Both the position numbers and the translations under genes were made by a program. This document shows positions 7,405 through 16,403 of a stretch of DNA of 41,330 bases, in pieces (the first letter of the stretch is position 1; the number at the start of each line of letters is the position of its first letter). Location of the stretch: contig CAIMXI010000035.1 in NCBI GenBank assembly GCA_903845365.1, positions 1 to 41,330 of the forward strand, read 5' to 3'. The notes beneath the pieces are model-generated. The model searched no databases. It was not told the origin of the DNA and saw nothing but the letters and a program-made list of their open reading frames with translations. This DNA is from an uncultured Geobacteraceae bacterium (GTDB lineage: Bacteria > Desulfobacterota > Desulfuromonadia > Geobacterales > Pseudopelobacteraceae).

Positions 7405-9776
7405 TCTGTATCCTTGCTGCAGAGAGCCGGAATTACCAGAAGCGCGGCCGGAATTCCGGTGCCGATTCCAAGGAGTACGGTGATCCCGATCGAGTACATT
7501 GAAGGGTGTCGAGCCAAAGCCAGAGCTCCGAGTCCCGCGAGCGTCGTGAGTCCAGATACGAGAACGGCGCGGCTCGTCGTATGGTCAGAACCCTCGGTTA
7601 ACCTGCAGACCATGAAAATCCCGTAATCAACGCAAAGCCCGATGATAAGAATGGTTGCCGCGATATTGAATATATTGAATTCGATGCCTAACATACCCAT
7701 TATGCCAAGCATGCAGAGTACACCGGTCACAACCGGAACCAGTGCAAGCATAACCCGCGAGGGAGAGCGGAAAACAACAATCAGGAGAGCGATGACCAGA
7801 GCCGAGGTGAGCGTCAGATATCTGCTGAAATCATGAATTATGGCTCGTCCGACATTGTCGCCAAAGCGGCTCTGGGAAACGAAGTGAATTCCCGGCAATG
7901 ATTTCATCTCTTCGGAGAGTGCCGACACCACCTGCGGCGTATCCGGCACCATAGTTAAAACTCGCACGATGCCGGGTGAGCGGATTATCAGCGAGTCAAC
8001 AAGATCACCCATGCCGACAGCCCGGAGGCTTGCCAGAGTCGTTGCCGGCGGCGGGGTGGTGAGAGTTGCGAGAAACTGGGTAAACGCACTTTTAGAAAAT
8101 CCGTAAACTTCACCCGACTTTGCCATATCGCGCCCCAGTTGCGCGGCACGACCATTCTGCCAGAAGGAGAGCCAGCGCTCCCTGTTTGCGCGTTGCAGAG
8201 CATCGCTCGGCATTAGCGGCGAGAGGCTCACGAGATCACCCGCAGGAATACGTCCGGAGATCAGTGCGAAGAGTTTGTCGTTCAGTGCGAGAGCGCTTTC
8301 CAGATCAGCTCCTTCGGCAAAGATCAGCGCTTTGCCGCGCATGTTTCCCCAGGTCTTGGCCAGCTCTTCCTCCGCAAGGCGGAGTTCCTGAGTAACCATG
8401 CTGACTGCCCCAAGCTCTCCGTTGAATCGGATGTTGGTCGATTGCCAGGAACAGAGTGCGAGAACTGCGAGCCAGACAGCTATCACCGCACGGCGCGGCA
8501 ACCGCAATGCGCCACCAGATGTATTGAGCGGCAGCTTCAAGCCAGAAAGCGGTTTTATCAGGTGCGGCAGCACGATGAGCGACATAAGAAGCGCCGCCAC
8601 GATCCCGGTCATGCTGTAAATGGCGAGCTGGCGTTGGCCCGGAAGGCTTGACAGCAGCATGATGCCAAAGGAGATGAGCGTTGCCACAGCACCGAATATT
8701 ACAGGCCTCGATACTTCTGCAGTTATGGCGGCAGGATCTTTGCCACCCTGCCGGCAGGAAAAATAGATCAGCATGGCATACTCGTCAACCATGCCAAGCA
8801 GCACTCCACCGAAGCCGAGGGTGACTGCGAATACGTTGACATCGTAAAGAGCAATGGCACCGGTGGCAATCGCCAGAATTGAAGTGGGAACCAGAAATAC
8901 AAACACTGCGCTCATGCTTCTCAGAAAAATCAGATAGATAGCGAACACTGCAGACACGCTGATAGTCAGGACGACGTAAAGGTCGCGCTTGATAGTGTCG
9001 GCGTTGACCAGCGTGTAGCGATGCCCGGAGACAACCGTTGCAGTCATTCCTGCAGGAACAGCTGTGGAAATCGCCCCGTTGATCCGCTCCAGAAGGTCTC
9101 GTGAACCTCCGGAATCCGTCATGGAGATAGCCGAGTCTACAACGAGCAGGGCGCTTTTGCCGTCAGCCGACACGAAATGATTCTGAATCAGGCGCATCTT
9201 CGGCACCATGTTCAGAAATTGCATCTTCTCCAGCGCCAGCGAGGAGAAGGATAGCGGGTCTTCTTGTACGCTTCCCTTGAGAGCCCATCCTTCAGGTGAA
9301 AGAATCTGCTCGAAGCTAATACGGAGCCGGTTTCGTACTTCGTCTGGCGAGCTGCCGGCGGCAAGCCGTGCCAGATCCTTTTCTGTCGTAAGGTTCGGCA
9401 GAGATGCCCCGAGCCATCTGAAAAATCCGCTGGTGATGTTCGCCGGCCCGGTCATGACGTTTTCGATTCCTGCCGCTTTCAGGCGCTCTGCCAGGCGGTC
9501 GGCCACCGCAACAAGTGCCGCAGTATCGACAGGATCCCCCCCTTTCAGGGTAATTACGAGCTTTCTGGTGAACGGTGCCAGTTGTAGCAGCCGAAAATCC
9601 CGGGCAACGGAAGAGCTGTCGTCCGGAAGCATCGCAATGATGTCTTCCTGAAGCTGTAGCCGTGAGGATGCGAGAAAGCTTAAGGCAACTATCAGTGCTG
9701 TTACAGAAAAGAGAATTGTACGTCGTACAGCGAAAAAATTGTACAGATGTTCAAACAGCTTGAAGGTCGGTACCAT
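7401..9776 (-). CDS. MMPL/RND-type exporter (ApeM-like)
   Basis: This 791-residue inner-membrane protein shows the MMPL layout: one N-terminal transmembrane helix (about 20-37), a large periplasmic loop, a bundle of about five helices (about 255-400), a second helix and loop, and a second bundle near the C-terminus. It belongs to the predicted exporters (COG4258) found in APE and similar polyene clusters. It probably moves the lipid product across the inner membrane. The start ATG is 4 bases after the stop of the LolA-like gene, and the stop overlaps the lipoprotein start. Confidence 0.88.
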   Translation of the reverse strand: MVPTFKLFEHLYNFFAVRRTILFSVTALIVALSFLASSRLQLQEDIIAMLPDDSSSVARDFRLLQLAPFTRKLVITLKGGDPVDTAALVAVADRLAERLKAAGIENVMTGPANITSGFFRWLGASLPNLTTEKDLARLAAGSSPDEVRNRLRISFEQILSPEGWALKGSVQEDPLSFSSLALEKMQFLNMVPKMRLIQNHFVSADGKSALLVVDSAISMTDSGGSRDLLERINGAISTAVPAGMTATVVSGHRYTLVNADTIKRDLYVVLTISVSAVFAIYLIFLRSMSAVFVFLVPTSILAIATGAIALYDVNVFAVTLGFGGVLLGMVDEYAMLIYFSCRQGGKDPAAITAEVSRPVIFGAVATLISFGIMLLSSLPGQRQLAIYSMTGIVAALLMSLIVLPHLIKPLSGLKLPLNTSGGALRLPRRAVIAVWLAVLALCSWQSTNIRFNGELGAVSMVTQELRLAEEELAKTWGNMRGKALIFAEGADLESALALNDKLFALISGRIPAGDLVSLSPLMPSDALQRANRERWLSFWQNGRAAQLGRDMAKSGEVYGFSKSAFTQFLATLTTPPPATTLASLRAVGMGDLVDSLIIRSPGIVRVLTMVPDTPQVVSALSEEMKSLPGIHFVSQSRFGDNVGRAIIHDFSRYLTLTSALVIALLIVVFRSPSRVMLALVPVVTGVLCMLGIMGMLGIEFNIFNIAATILIIGLCVDYGIFMVCRLTEGSDHTTSRAVLVSGLTTLAGLGALALARHPSMYSIGITVLLGIGTGIPAALLVIPALCSKDTE

Positions 9777-9779
9777 GAT

Positions 9780-10409
9780 TTAGAAAAGATCTGCTTGCAG
9801 CGGTTTGTTCACCACCGTGTTGACAAATTTGATCCGCGTGTAGTCGCCGTCATTCTCATGCAGTTCTACGATGCGAACATATCTGCCGTCTGCGCTGAAA
9901 TTGATCAGCAGATGGTGCAGAAATCCGGCCGTCGCAGCAGAGCGCGGCTCCAGGCGGAGTGCTGCGGGAGCCTCTTGCAGCACCGTAATCCGGTACTCTT
10001 TTTCTAGCCAGGTAAAATCTGCTTTTGCCCAGGCAAAGAGCTGTTCTGACACCAGCTTCATGACCGGCTCCTGGCTGATCTGAAAGGTTTCCGTCCGTCC
10101 GGTACGTTCATGCCACCGTCGCCCTTTATCACCCTTCAGGACAAATCCTGAAGAGACCGGTGCTGTCAACTCCCAGCGCAACCGGTCAGGTTTGCTGAAA
10201 TAGAAGTGCCCTCGGGAAGTCATGGCTGTTTTAAACAGTGCCAAGTGTTTTTCCTGAACAAAATCGCTTGATATCGTGGAGACTCCGCCCGCTGTCCGCT
10301 CAAGCGAGGTAAAGAGTGCTGCAGAACCGTCAGGTTTCATGGTCTGAACTGCGACAGCCGTACCTGCGACTAACAGCAGTATGGCACAGAGGAACAGTAT
10401 TCTGGTCAT
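9780..10409 (-). CDS. LolA-like periplasmic carrier (ApeL-like)
   Basis: The start is set at the ATG at 10409, giving 209 residues with a clean signal peptide MTRILFLCAILLLVAGTAVA. An upstream extension is open but has no signal and runs through the neighbour. The stop TGA of the preceding dehydratase overlaps this ATG (10406-10409). The mature part has the LolA hallmarks TISSDFVQEKHL and SKPDRLRWEL. It would carry the lipid product or a lipoprotein through the periplasm, with the MMPL exporter and the lipoprotein as upstream and downstream partners. Confidence 0.85.
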   Translation of the reverse strand: MTRILFLCAILLLVAGTAVAVQTMKPDGSAALFTSLERTAGGVSTISSDFVQEKHLALFKTAMTSRGHFYFSKPDRLRWELTAPVSSGFVLKGDKGRRWHERTGRTETFQISQEPVMKLVSEQLFAWAKADFTWLEKEYRITVLQEAPAALRLEPRSAATAGFLHHLLINFSADGRYVRIVELHENDGDYTRIKFVNTVVNKPLQADLF

Positions 10410-10852
10410 GGCGAACCACCCCCTGCGACAATCCAGAGTTTGATGGAACCGCTTGCAATGATCTTCCCAGCGCACACAATCTCCCCCTCCGCTACGGCAA
10501 ACCCCTCGAAGCAACCGACAGTCCTGATACGGATCAGAAGTTTGTCTCCTACTAACGCCTGACCGGTAACGCGCATTTTTCTTACGCCGACCAGATACCC
10601 TTCCGAGATCTCTCTGCCGTGAAGTGTGTCATCATACCCCTTTATTACGGCGTAACTTTGTGCCAGAAGCTCGACGAGGGCCACTTCATCGAGTGTGCCA
10701 TCTATATCTGCAAGGATACAGTCTGCGGGAATCGTCGTTTCAACAACTCCGCTGGTATCTTCACAGGAAACAAGGGTGTCCACGAGCCGCATCGGTGAAC
10801 GGTGCGGAATAAATTTTTCAGCAGAGACCGGCAATGTCAGATCAATCTCCAT
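10406..10852 (-). CDS. 3-hydroxyacyl-ACP dehydratase, ApeP-like hotdog
   Basis: This 148-residue protein has FIPHRSPMRLVD, with H17 in the PHRxPM motif and a following ELLAQ (E61), as in the ApeP/FabA-like dehydratases of polyene clusters. It is a second dehydratase beside the one at 6180. ApeP and ApeI are likewise both present in APE loci. Its 5' end overlaps the acyltransferase 3' end by 11 bases. Confidence 0.8.
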   Translation of the reverse strand: MEIDLTLPVSAEKFIPHRSPMRLVDTLVSCEDTSGVVETTIPADCILADIDGTLDEVALVELLAQSYAVIKGYDDTLHGREISEGYLVGVRKMRVTGQALVGDKLLIRIRTVGCFEGFAVAEGEIVCAGKIIASGSIKLWIVAGGGSP

Positions 10853-11642
10853 CTGTTACTCCCCGCATCTGTTCCAGTTTTTCTGCCAGGCGTTTTTTCA
10901 CCTCATTGCGCAACTCTGCAAGTCCAGTTTTGCCCTGATATTCCGCCGGATCAACCGGATCCAGGACAGCGAGCCGTACCGTGGCCGGGTGAAGAAAGAA
11001 GTGCCCCGGGGGGAGCATAGTATCGGTCTCGGTAATGCATAGCGGCACTATCGGAACCCCTGTCTCCTGTGCGAGGCGGAAAGCGCCGGAGTAAAAAGGC
11101 TGCAGTTTTCCGTCCCTGCTTCGATGCCCTTCCGGGAAGAAGAGTACGGTTCCCTGTTTGGCGAAGGTCTCCGTACAGGTTTTTATGATATCGCTCCAGT
11201 TGCCTGTCTCCACATTAAGGTAGTTGGCAAGACGCATGAACAGGGTATACCAGTACATCTTGAAGGGCCATGCTCCGACCGCAAAAATTATGTCGTGGAA
11301 GGGGAGCGTCGAGATAAAGTAGCTGTCAAAAAAAGAGAGATGGTTGACCACCATGATACAGGGGCGCTTGACTCCGGCAAACCCTTCCCCACGAAAACGT
11401 ACGAAAGGGGAAACCATGACGACCAAGCCGTATCCATGGATGTTTATCAGATGTCTGGTAATCCGCCCGGTATCCCAGTCCGTTACAATCCTCCAGATGG
11501 CGAAACAGAACGGAGAAGCGAGAATGCCCGCAGAAATCCAGAGAAACATCAAAGGGTAGAACATCAGGTTCAGGAGTATCGCCTGTATTCGACTGAACAA
11601 TCCAGCGTTGTCCCGTTGCCGGCAACTACGACTCGTTGCCAC
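10842..11642 (-). CDS. Lysophospholipid acyltransferase-like protein (PlsC family, ApeD-like)
   Basis: This 266-residue membrane-associated acyltransferase has an HX4D motif (NHLSFFDS) and a second block FFPEGHRSRDG. An N-terminal hydrophobic segment is at about 20-50. It would transfer the finished acyl chain from ACP to a lipid or glycan acceptor. The gene is 3 bases after the ACP stop, a position that suits direct use of the ACP-bound product. The acceptor is unknown. Confidence 0.85.
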   Translation of the reverse strand: MATSRSCRQRDNAGLFSRIQAILLNLMFYPLMFLWISAGILASPFCFAIWRIVTDWDTGRITRHLINIHGYGLVVMVSPFVRFRGEGFAGVKRPCIMVVNHLSFFDSYFISTLPFHDIIFAVGAWPFKMYWYTLFMRLANYLNVETGNWSDIIKTCTETFAKQGTVLFFPEGHRSRDGKLQPFYSGAFRLAQETGVPIVPLCITETDTMLPPGHFFLHPATVRLAVLDPVDPAEYQGKTGLAELRNEVKKRLAEKLEQMRGVTDGD

Positions 11643-11645
11643 GTG

Positions 11646-11906
11646 CTATGCGCTCTCCATCTGACGTTTTTTATCGATCACAAAGGTGTGAATATCGCCG
11701 AGGGTGCGGATTTTTCTGATCGCCTCCTCTTCACGGATTTTCATACCAAAAGCGGTTTCCAGAACGATCACCAGATCGACGACATCGAGGCTGTCCAGCC
11801 CCATGTCTTCAAACAGGGTAGTGTCAGGCGTCATTTCAGCCAGAGCGAATTCAAACTCCTCGGCGAGCGAACTGTTGATCCTGTCGATAATATCCTGATC
11901 GGTCAT
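11646..11906 (-). CDS. Acyl carrier protein
   Basis: This 86-residue acidic protein has the phosphopantetheine site DMGLDSLDVVDL, with S39 the attachment residue. It carries the growing chain for the operon's ketosynthases and dehydratases. It overlaps the ketosynthase before it by ATGA (11903-11906) and has an AGGAGAT ribosome site. Only one ACP is visible, whereas classical APE loci carry two (ApeE, ApeF). Confidence 0.93.
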   Translation of the reverse strand: MTDQDIIDRINSSLAEEFEFALAEMTPDTTLFEDMGLDSLDVVDLVIVLETAFGMKIREEEAIRKIRTLGDIHTFVIDKKRQMESA

Positions 11907-13135
11907 TGCTGATATCTCCTTAAAATAATAGATGAATTTATGCCGCCTAAGGCAAAGTTGTTTTTGATGACCGTCTCTACCCGGTACTTGGTTACTCCGT
12001 GGACGTGTGTTATATTTGTGCAGAGCGGATCAATATTCTCAAGGTTCAGCGTCGGAATCAGGCAGCCCTGCCGCAGCATTTCAATGCAGGCGGCCAGCTC
12101 AAGGGTGCCGCTTGCGGCCATGGCATGCCCAAGGTGTCCCTTGAGGCTGCTGACGGGGGTTGCCGCTCCGAAGATCTGTGCAATCGCCTCACACTCGGCA
12201 ATGTCTCCCTGCAGAGTAGCGGTTGCGTGAGCGTTAACGTAGTCGATCTGCTCCGGTTTTATCTCTGCGTCCTCCAGCGCCAGGCGCATACATTCGGCTA
12301 TGCATGACGCGTCAGGGTTGGCGATGCTTCCTGGGTCGGAGTTGGTGGCGAAACCTACGACCTCGGCGAGAATGTTCGCTCCGCGTTGTTTGGCTGCCTC
12401 CAGCGACTCAAGCACGAGTATGCCGCTCCCTTCACCACAGACAATGCCGTCGCGATCTCTGTCGAAAGGTCGCGGGGTACTGGTCGGAGAGTCGTTGAAT
12501 GCAGTAGATGCTGCATTCATGATATCGAACGTGCCTGAAGTGAGGGGGTGAAATTCATCCGCACCACCGCAGAGCATGAAGTCCTGCCTGCCCATAGCGA
12601 TTATCTCGGCAGCATACCCGACCGCATGGCAACTGGTGGAACAGGCAGCGGCTGGGGCAAGAATACGTCCGGTGACGCCGAGAGCCTGTGCTACATTCGA
12701 GGCACAGCTATGGTTCATGATATGGAAGAAAAGTGTTGATTTCATTCGTTCAAGACTGTTATCGATGCTGAAATCACGGAAGAACTCCTGCATCGTCTGC
12801 GGACTGCCGATAGTTGAGCCGATTGAAACCCCGAGCCGCCCCCCCTTAAGCTGCGCTTCGCTTAAGCCGGCCATGGCAAACGCGTCCAGTGATGCGAGCG
12901 TTGCAAAAACTGACATGCTCGACATGGAACGTCGGAACTTTCGGGGTATCTCCATTGGATCAAAACCGGTTGCTAGAGCCGCCACCCGTGTTCTCATTCC
13001 GATGATTTCGGAGAGAGCCGGAAGCTGAACCACACCACTCTTCCCGTCTAACAGGCCACCCATCAGCTTTTCGATACCACGGCCAAATGGCGATATGACA
13101 CCCAGCCCCGTTATGACGACTCTTCTCAACAGCAT
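11903..13135 (-). CDS. Beta-ketoacyl-ACP synthase (FabF-like)
   Basis: This 410-residue KAS II-type enzyme has an intact triad: C165 in APAAACSTSC, H303 in NAHATATLQGD, K332 and H337 in SLKGHLGHAMAASG. It is closer to ordinary FabF than the one at 4598. It overlaps the flavoprotein gene by 10 bases and the ACP start by 4. Together with the ketosynthase at 14610 it may cover initiation or early elongation. The division of labour cannot be read from the sequence. Confidence 0.88.
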   Translation of the reverse strand: MLLRRVVITGLGVISPFGRGIEKLMGGLLDGKSGVVQLPALSEIIGMRTRVAALATGFDPMEIPRKFRRSMSSMSVFATLASLDAFAMAGLSEAQLKGGRLGVSIGSTIGSPQTMQEFFRDFSIDNSLERMKSTLFFHIMNHSCASNVAQALGVTGRILAPAAACSTSCHAVGYAAEIIAMGRQDFMLCGGADEFHPLTSGTFDIMNAASTAFNDSPTSTPRPFDRDRDGIVCGEGSGILVLESLEAAKQRGANILAEVVGFATNSDPGSIANPDASCIAECMRLALEDAEIKPEQIDYVNAHATATLQGDIAECEAIAQIFGAATPVSSLKGHLGHAMAASGTLELAACIEMLRQGCLIPTLNLENIDPLCTNITHVHGVTKYRVETVIKNNFALGGINSSIILRRYQQ

Positions 13136-14613
13136 GCCTTCAGTTCCCTTCTCATAAAATCGTGTCCAAGGAGCGTGCCGCAGGCGAGGAACCCGGAAAT
13201 TATCGCACCCATAAGGCCGGGAGCCACTATCGCTTGACCCGCCAGAAAGAGCCCCGGAATCCTGGTGGCCGAGTGCGGGTTAAACTGGCCAACCATATGT
13301 TTGGCTCCGTAGAGTCCGCCCAGCGGTGTGCTGCAGAAGTCGCGGATGGTTAGCGGAGTAGAACCCTCAATGAACTGAACATTCCCCGTAATATCCGGAT
13401 ACGCCCGCTCAATCTGAGCCTGCATGCGGGCGAGAGCCTGCTCCTTGTAGAGCCGGTATTCTTCGGGTCGATTCCCGAAACTGGAGGATTCCCATGCTGA
13501 AACTGCGCTAAAGAGAGTCGGGCAGATTCCGATGAAGCCTTGCGGGTTCGTCTCACCATTTTTATACGCAGCAGTCAGATAGAGTGGGGCTCTGCCGATC
13601 GGTCTGCTGCCAAGCTGATAGATAGACTCCGTATCCGGAATCAAAAACCTGTTGGTTTTTGCGAGTGTCGGTATCGGCATTTTTGTTGCGGCAAAACAGG
13701 CAAACGCAGAGATAGTCTCTTCAAAGGTGCCAAGCCGTTTACGGTAGGCCGGACGAAATGTCCCCTCCGGTGCCAGCTCCGGTATGAGTCGGGGGTGAAT
13801 CGTCGCAATCGCCCCCCTGCAGGCGAGCGAATCACCGCCTTCAAGCCGCACACCGGAAAGAGCCCCACCGTTGCTGATCGAGAGTCCTGTTACTTTACTG
13901 TTGCACAAAACATCAACGCCAAGCTCTGCAAGCCTGCCATCAAAGGCGCGCGCGAGGCTTGCACCGCCGCCCCGGATGCCGTGCACCGACTCGTAATAGC
14001 TGCCGACAATGGCTGCGTGCTGTGCAAACGCCACCTCATTGCACGAAACACCATACAAAAGTGAATGTGTGGAAAGCAAGCTTTTTAACAGCGCGTTTCC
14101 GCTCAAAGCGTCGAGTGTCTCCTGCAGCGTTGGCCCAAGAACTCTCTGCAGAGCGCCGTTCGGATCAATCTCCATATTGAGGTTCAGGTACGGAATGGAG
14201 GCACACATAGAGCGAACCTGCGCGAGATAATTCGCAATTGCTCCACGCTCTCGGGGAAATGCCTCGCCAAGCGTCTCCTGCAACCTGTTGTAACCGGTTG
14301 GGAATCTGAACTCGAAACCGGGATTCTCGCAACTGAAGAGGTCGAATCCGTCTTCGTCGTATTGGAAGCTGACTATGCGGTCGGAAATACCGAGATAGCG
14401 GAAAAAGACGTCAAGCGGCTGACCGGAGCCAAGTCCGCCCGTATAATGAAAACCGGTGTCAAAATGTATCCCCCGGCGTGAAAATCCCCGTACAAGAGGT
14501 GCGGTGCGGTCAGCTTTTTCCAAAAGTGCGACATGGAAGCCCTTTTTGGCGAGGGTGATGGCTGAAGTTATGCCGGAGACACCGGCACCGATGACGGCAA
14601 AATCGTACGTCAT
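13126..14613 (-). CDS. FAD-dependent oxidoreductase, phytoene desaturase / CrtI-CrtO superfamily
   Basis: The start is placed at the ATG at 14613 (495 residues), which overlaps the ketosynthase stop by ATGA. A 19-residue upstream extension has no support. A dinucleotide-binding motif DFAVIGAGVSGITSA opens the protein, followed by HVALLEKADR. A C-terminal FAD motif RIPGLFLAGQAIVAPGLMGA closes it. Relatives desaturate or isomerise polyene chains or saturate retinol. The enzyme is not part of the standard E. coli-type APE set, so it may desaturate, isomerise or reduce the conjugated product here. The exact reaction is unknown. Confidence 0.82.
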   Translation of the reverse strand: MTYDFAVIGAGVSGITSAITLAKKGFHVALLEKADRTAPLVRGFSRRGIHFDTGFHYTGGLGSGQPLDVFFRYLGISDRIVSFQYDEDGFDLFSCENPGFEFRFPTGYNRLQETLGEAFPRERGAIANYLAQVRSMCASIPYLNLNMEIDPNGALQRVLGPTLQETLDALSGNALLKSLLSTHSLLYGVSCNEVAFAQHAAIVGSYYESVHGIRGGGASLARAFDGRLAELGVDVLCNSKVTGLSISNGGALSGVRLEGGDSLACRGAIATIHPRLIPELAPEGTFRPAYRKRLGTFEETISAFACFAATKMPIPTLAKTNRFLIPDTESIYQLGSRPIGRAPLYLTAAYKNGETNPQGFIGICPTLFSAVSAWESSSFGNRPEEYRLYKEQALARMQAQIERAYPDITGNVQFIEGSTPLTIRDFCSTPLGGLYGAKHMVGQFNPHSATRIPGLFLAGQAIVAPGLMGAIISGFLACGTLLGHDFMRRELKACC

Positions 14614-15830
14614 TCGACAAATTTCAGCACCAGACAGGAGTTTGTCCCGCCAAAGCCGGCTGAGTTGCATAGTACATGTTCCGGAGCCCTGTCAATACGC
14701 TCAACTGCTATATTCAGGCGTGCCGATGACTCGTCTGGTTCTGTGAAGTTAATGTTTGCTGCGATAAAACCCTGCTGGGCCATAATTGTGGAATAGACGA
14801 CCTGCGAGGCTCCTGACATCCAGAGCTCGTGTCCGGTCATCGCTTTTAAGGAAGAGACCGGCGGGGTTCGTGGTCCGAATACAGCCGAGATGTTGTGGGC
14901 TTCCGCCGAATCCCCGGCAGGGGTAGAGGTCGCATGAGCGCAAAGATAACTGATGTCGCACTCCTTGATTCCGGCACGTGAAATTGCCTGGTGCATAGCT
15001 CGCTGTAACCCGCCCTGGCTCGGCACTGAAATGTGATTACCATCGGAAGAAAAGGCATACCCGCCAATTTCACCAAGAATAACCGCTCCGCGCGCTTTGG
15101 CCAGGTCATAGCGCTCAAGTACGATAGCTGCCGCCCCTCCGCTTGGAACCAGCCCGTCCCGCCCTGCGTCGAACGGGCGCGACGCTCGCTTTGGATCGTC
15201 AAGTCTCGTCGAGAAAGCACCCAAGGCATCGAAGCTGCACATGGATTCCCAGTTAATCTCCTGAGCACCGCCGCAAATCACTCTCGCCTGTCGTCCATAA
15301 GCGATCAGGTCTGCAGCCTGCCCGACAGCATGGCCGCCGCTGGAGCAGGCGGAGCTGATTGTCCAGCAGGCGCCGCCTGTTTTGAAAAGGGTATTCAGGT
15401 TCATCGTGATGCAGGAGGTCATGGAGCGGAAAACGTGGCCGCTGCCGATCAGTTTTGTCTCGCCGCGCTCTCTCAACAGATCCACTTGCTCCACAGCAGC
15501 GATGCAGCTTGAATCGCAGCCAAAGATGAGGCCGGTCTCCGGATTTTGCACCTCATCCTCGCCGAGCCCCGACATTGTGAGCGCGTTAAAAGCTGCCGCA
15601 TGAGCCTGCACAGCAAAGTCGGGCATGGTCTTGCACTGTTTCTTTGACAGAAGGGCACGCGAGTCAAAATCAGCTATGGCTCCGGTCAACGGACTTCTGA
15701 AGCCGAGAGCACGGCGCTCTTCATCGAGTATTATTCCCGAATGACCCAAACGTAACGCCTGCCCGACGGCCTCGATGGTATGCCCGAGACACGACACAAT
15801 GCCTATACCGGTAATTGCAACTCTATGCAC
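14610..15830 (-). CDS. Beta-ketoacyl-ACP synthase (FabF-like), first gene of the operon
   Basis: This 406-residue condensing enzyme has C162 in ISSACSSGGHAVG, H299 in CAHATSTPAGD, K329 and H334 in SLKAMTGHELWMSGA. The glycine-rich block after the second histidine departs from the usual GHxxGAAG, which may change substrate or partner choice. It is the 5'-most gene of the continuous operon. Its start lies directly beside the degenerate attC (15860-15922), so whatever drove it originally has been separated from it by inserted cargo. Confidence 0.85.
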   Translation of the reverse strand: MHRVAITGIGIVSCLGHTIEAVGQALRLGHSGIILDEERRALGFRSPLTGAIADFDSRALLSKKQCKTMPDFAVQAHAAAFNALTMSGLGEDEVQNPETGLIFGCDSSCIAAVEQVDLLRERGETKLIGSGHVFRSMTSCITMNLNTLFKTGGACWTISSACSSGGHAVGQAADLIAYGRQARVICGGAQEINWESMCSFDALGAFSTRLDDPKRASRPFDAGRDGLVPSGGAAAIVLERYDLAKARGAVILGEIGGYAFSSDGNHISVPSQGGLQRAMHQAISRAGIKECDISYLCAHATSTPAGDSAEAHNISAVFGPRTPPVSSLKAMTGHELWMSGASQVVYSTIMAQQGFIAANINFTEPDESSARLNIAVERIDRAPEHVLCNSAGFGGTNSCLVLKFVE

Positions 15831-15859
15831 AAATCCTCGCTTGATGTAATAGTTTTTTA

Positions 15860-15922
15860 GGCAGTTTCGGAGCTAACCGGCGTGAAGTTTTTTCGCTCGT
15901 CCGGTTGAGCGCATTGTTGGAC
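15860..15922 (-). repeat. Degenerate attC-like site
   Basis: Read on the minus strand, the left core GTCCAAC (15916-15922) fits RYYYAAC. The inner arms GCTCAACCGG (15901-15910) and CCGGTTAGC (15872-15880) pair with one extra base in the left arm, as in integron attC sites. The distal core, which should be GTTRRRY, is not recognisable (AACTGCC). It may be a decayed site or the outer junction of a cassette array. Confidence 0.45.
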
Positions 15923-15949
15923 GTGGTGTAGTTTCAATAAGTCGACCGC

Positions 15950-16042
15950 TTACATATTTATGTAAAACACTTCCTCAAAAGGCACGCCGCGTTCCAATTT
16001 TAGGTGAATATTCTTTTCAATACTCCAATTGATCGGTTTCAT
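15950..16042 (-). pseudogene. Truncated BrnT/DUF4258-like toxin relic
   Basis: A 30-codon frame, MKPINWSIEKN then ERGVPFEEVF, matches from memory the opening of small BrnT/DUF4258-type toxins of about 90 residues. It ends abruptly at TAA after FYINM. It lies between the two attC-type sites, where a gene cassette would carry its gene. It is most likely a decayed cassette gene. Recognition rests on about 22 residues. Confidence 0.45.
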
Positions 16043-16090
16043 CGCGGAATCATACTAAAAAGTGTGCCTTTTGTCTTCATTTTTTGTTTC

Positions 16091-16159
16091 GTTCAACGTG
16101 GAAAGGCACACCGGCGGCGGGAGCTGTTTCCCGCCGACCGGTGCTGCCGTTAGTTGAAT
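16091..16159 (-). repeat. Integron-type attC recombination site
   Basis: On the minus strand it reads ATTCAAC (R'', RYYYAAC; 16153-16159) to GTTGAAC (R', GTTRRRY; 16091-16097). The inner arms GGCAGCACCGG (16138-16148) and CCGGTGTGCC (16105-16114) pair except for one extra G in the left arm. That is the orientation-setting extrahelical base of attC sites. A further stem CGGCGGG/CCCGCCG fills the centre. It sits 31 bases downstream of the PIN/antitoxin pair on the same strand, the gene-attC order of a gene cassette. Confidence 0.75.
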
Positions 16160-16190
16160 CATTTTTTTCGCTTCGGTTATAAAGAGGTGG

Positions 16191-16400
16191 TCAAAGATGA
16201 AGGTTTGAAGCAGGTCTTTCCTCTTGGGAAACTACTTGAGATAGAACCGGCACACGATGCTGGAACGAAACCAGCTTTTTGCCAGATGCAGCTTGCCTCA
16301 GCAGAATGTCCTGAAATATTGCATCAGCGTTGTGACCAAACTGATTGGCGTATTGTTCTCTGAGTGAGCGCGTCTCTGTGACGATAGGATCTTTCCACAT
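16191..16400 (-). CDS. Small VapB-like partner protein of a PIN toxin
   Basis: This 69-residue protein, MWKDPIVTETRSLREQYANQFG followed by DAIFQDIL and SGKKLVSF, belongs to a small family I recall as regularly paired with PIN-domain proteins of the type encoded next door. It is the probable antitoxin. It starts 3 bases after the toxin stop behind GGAGG, so the order is toxin first, antitoxin second. It lies in the putative cassette ending with the attC at 16091-16159. Confidence 0.65.
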   Translation of the reverse strand: MWKDPIVTETRSLREQYANQFGHNADAIFQDILLRQAASGKKLVSFQHRVPVLSQVVSQEERPASNLHL

Positions 16401-16403
16401 GGC

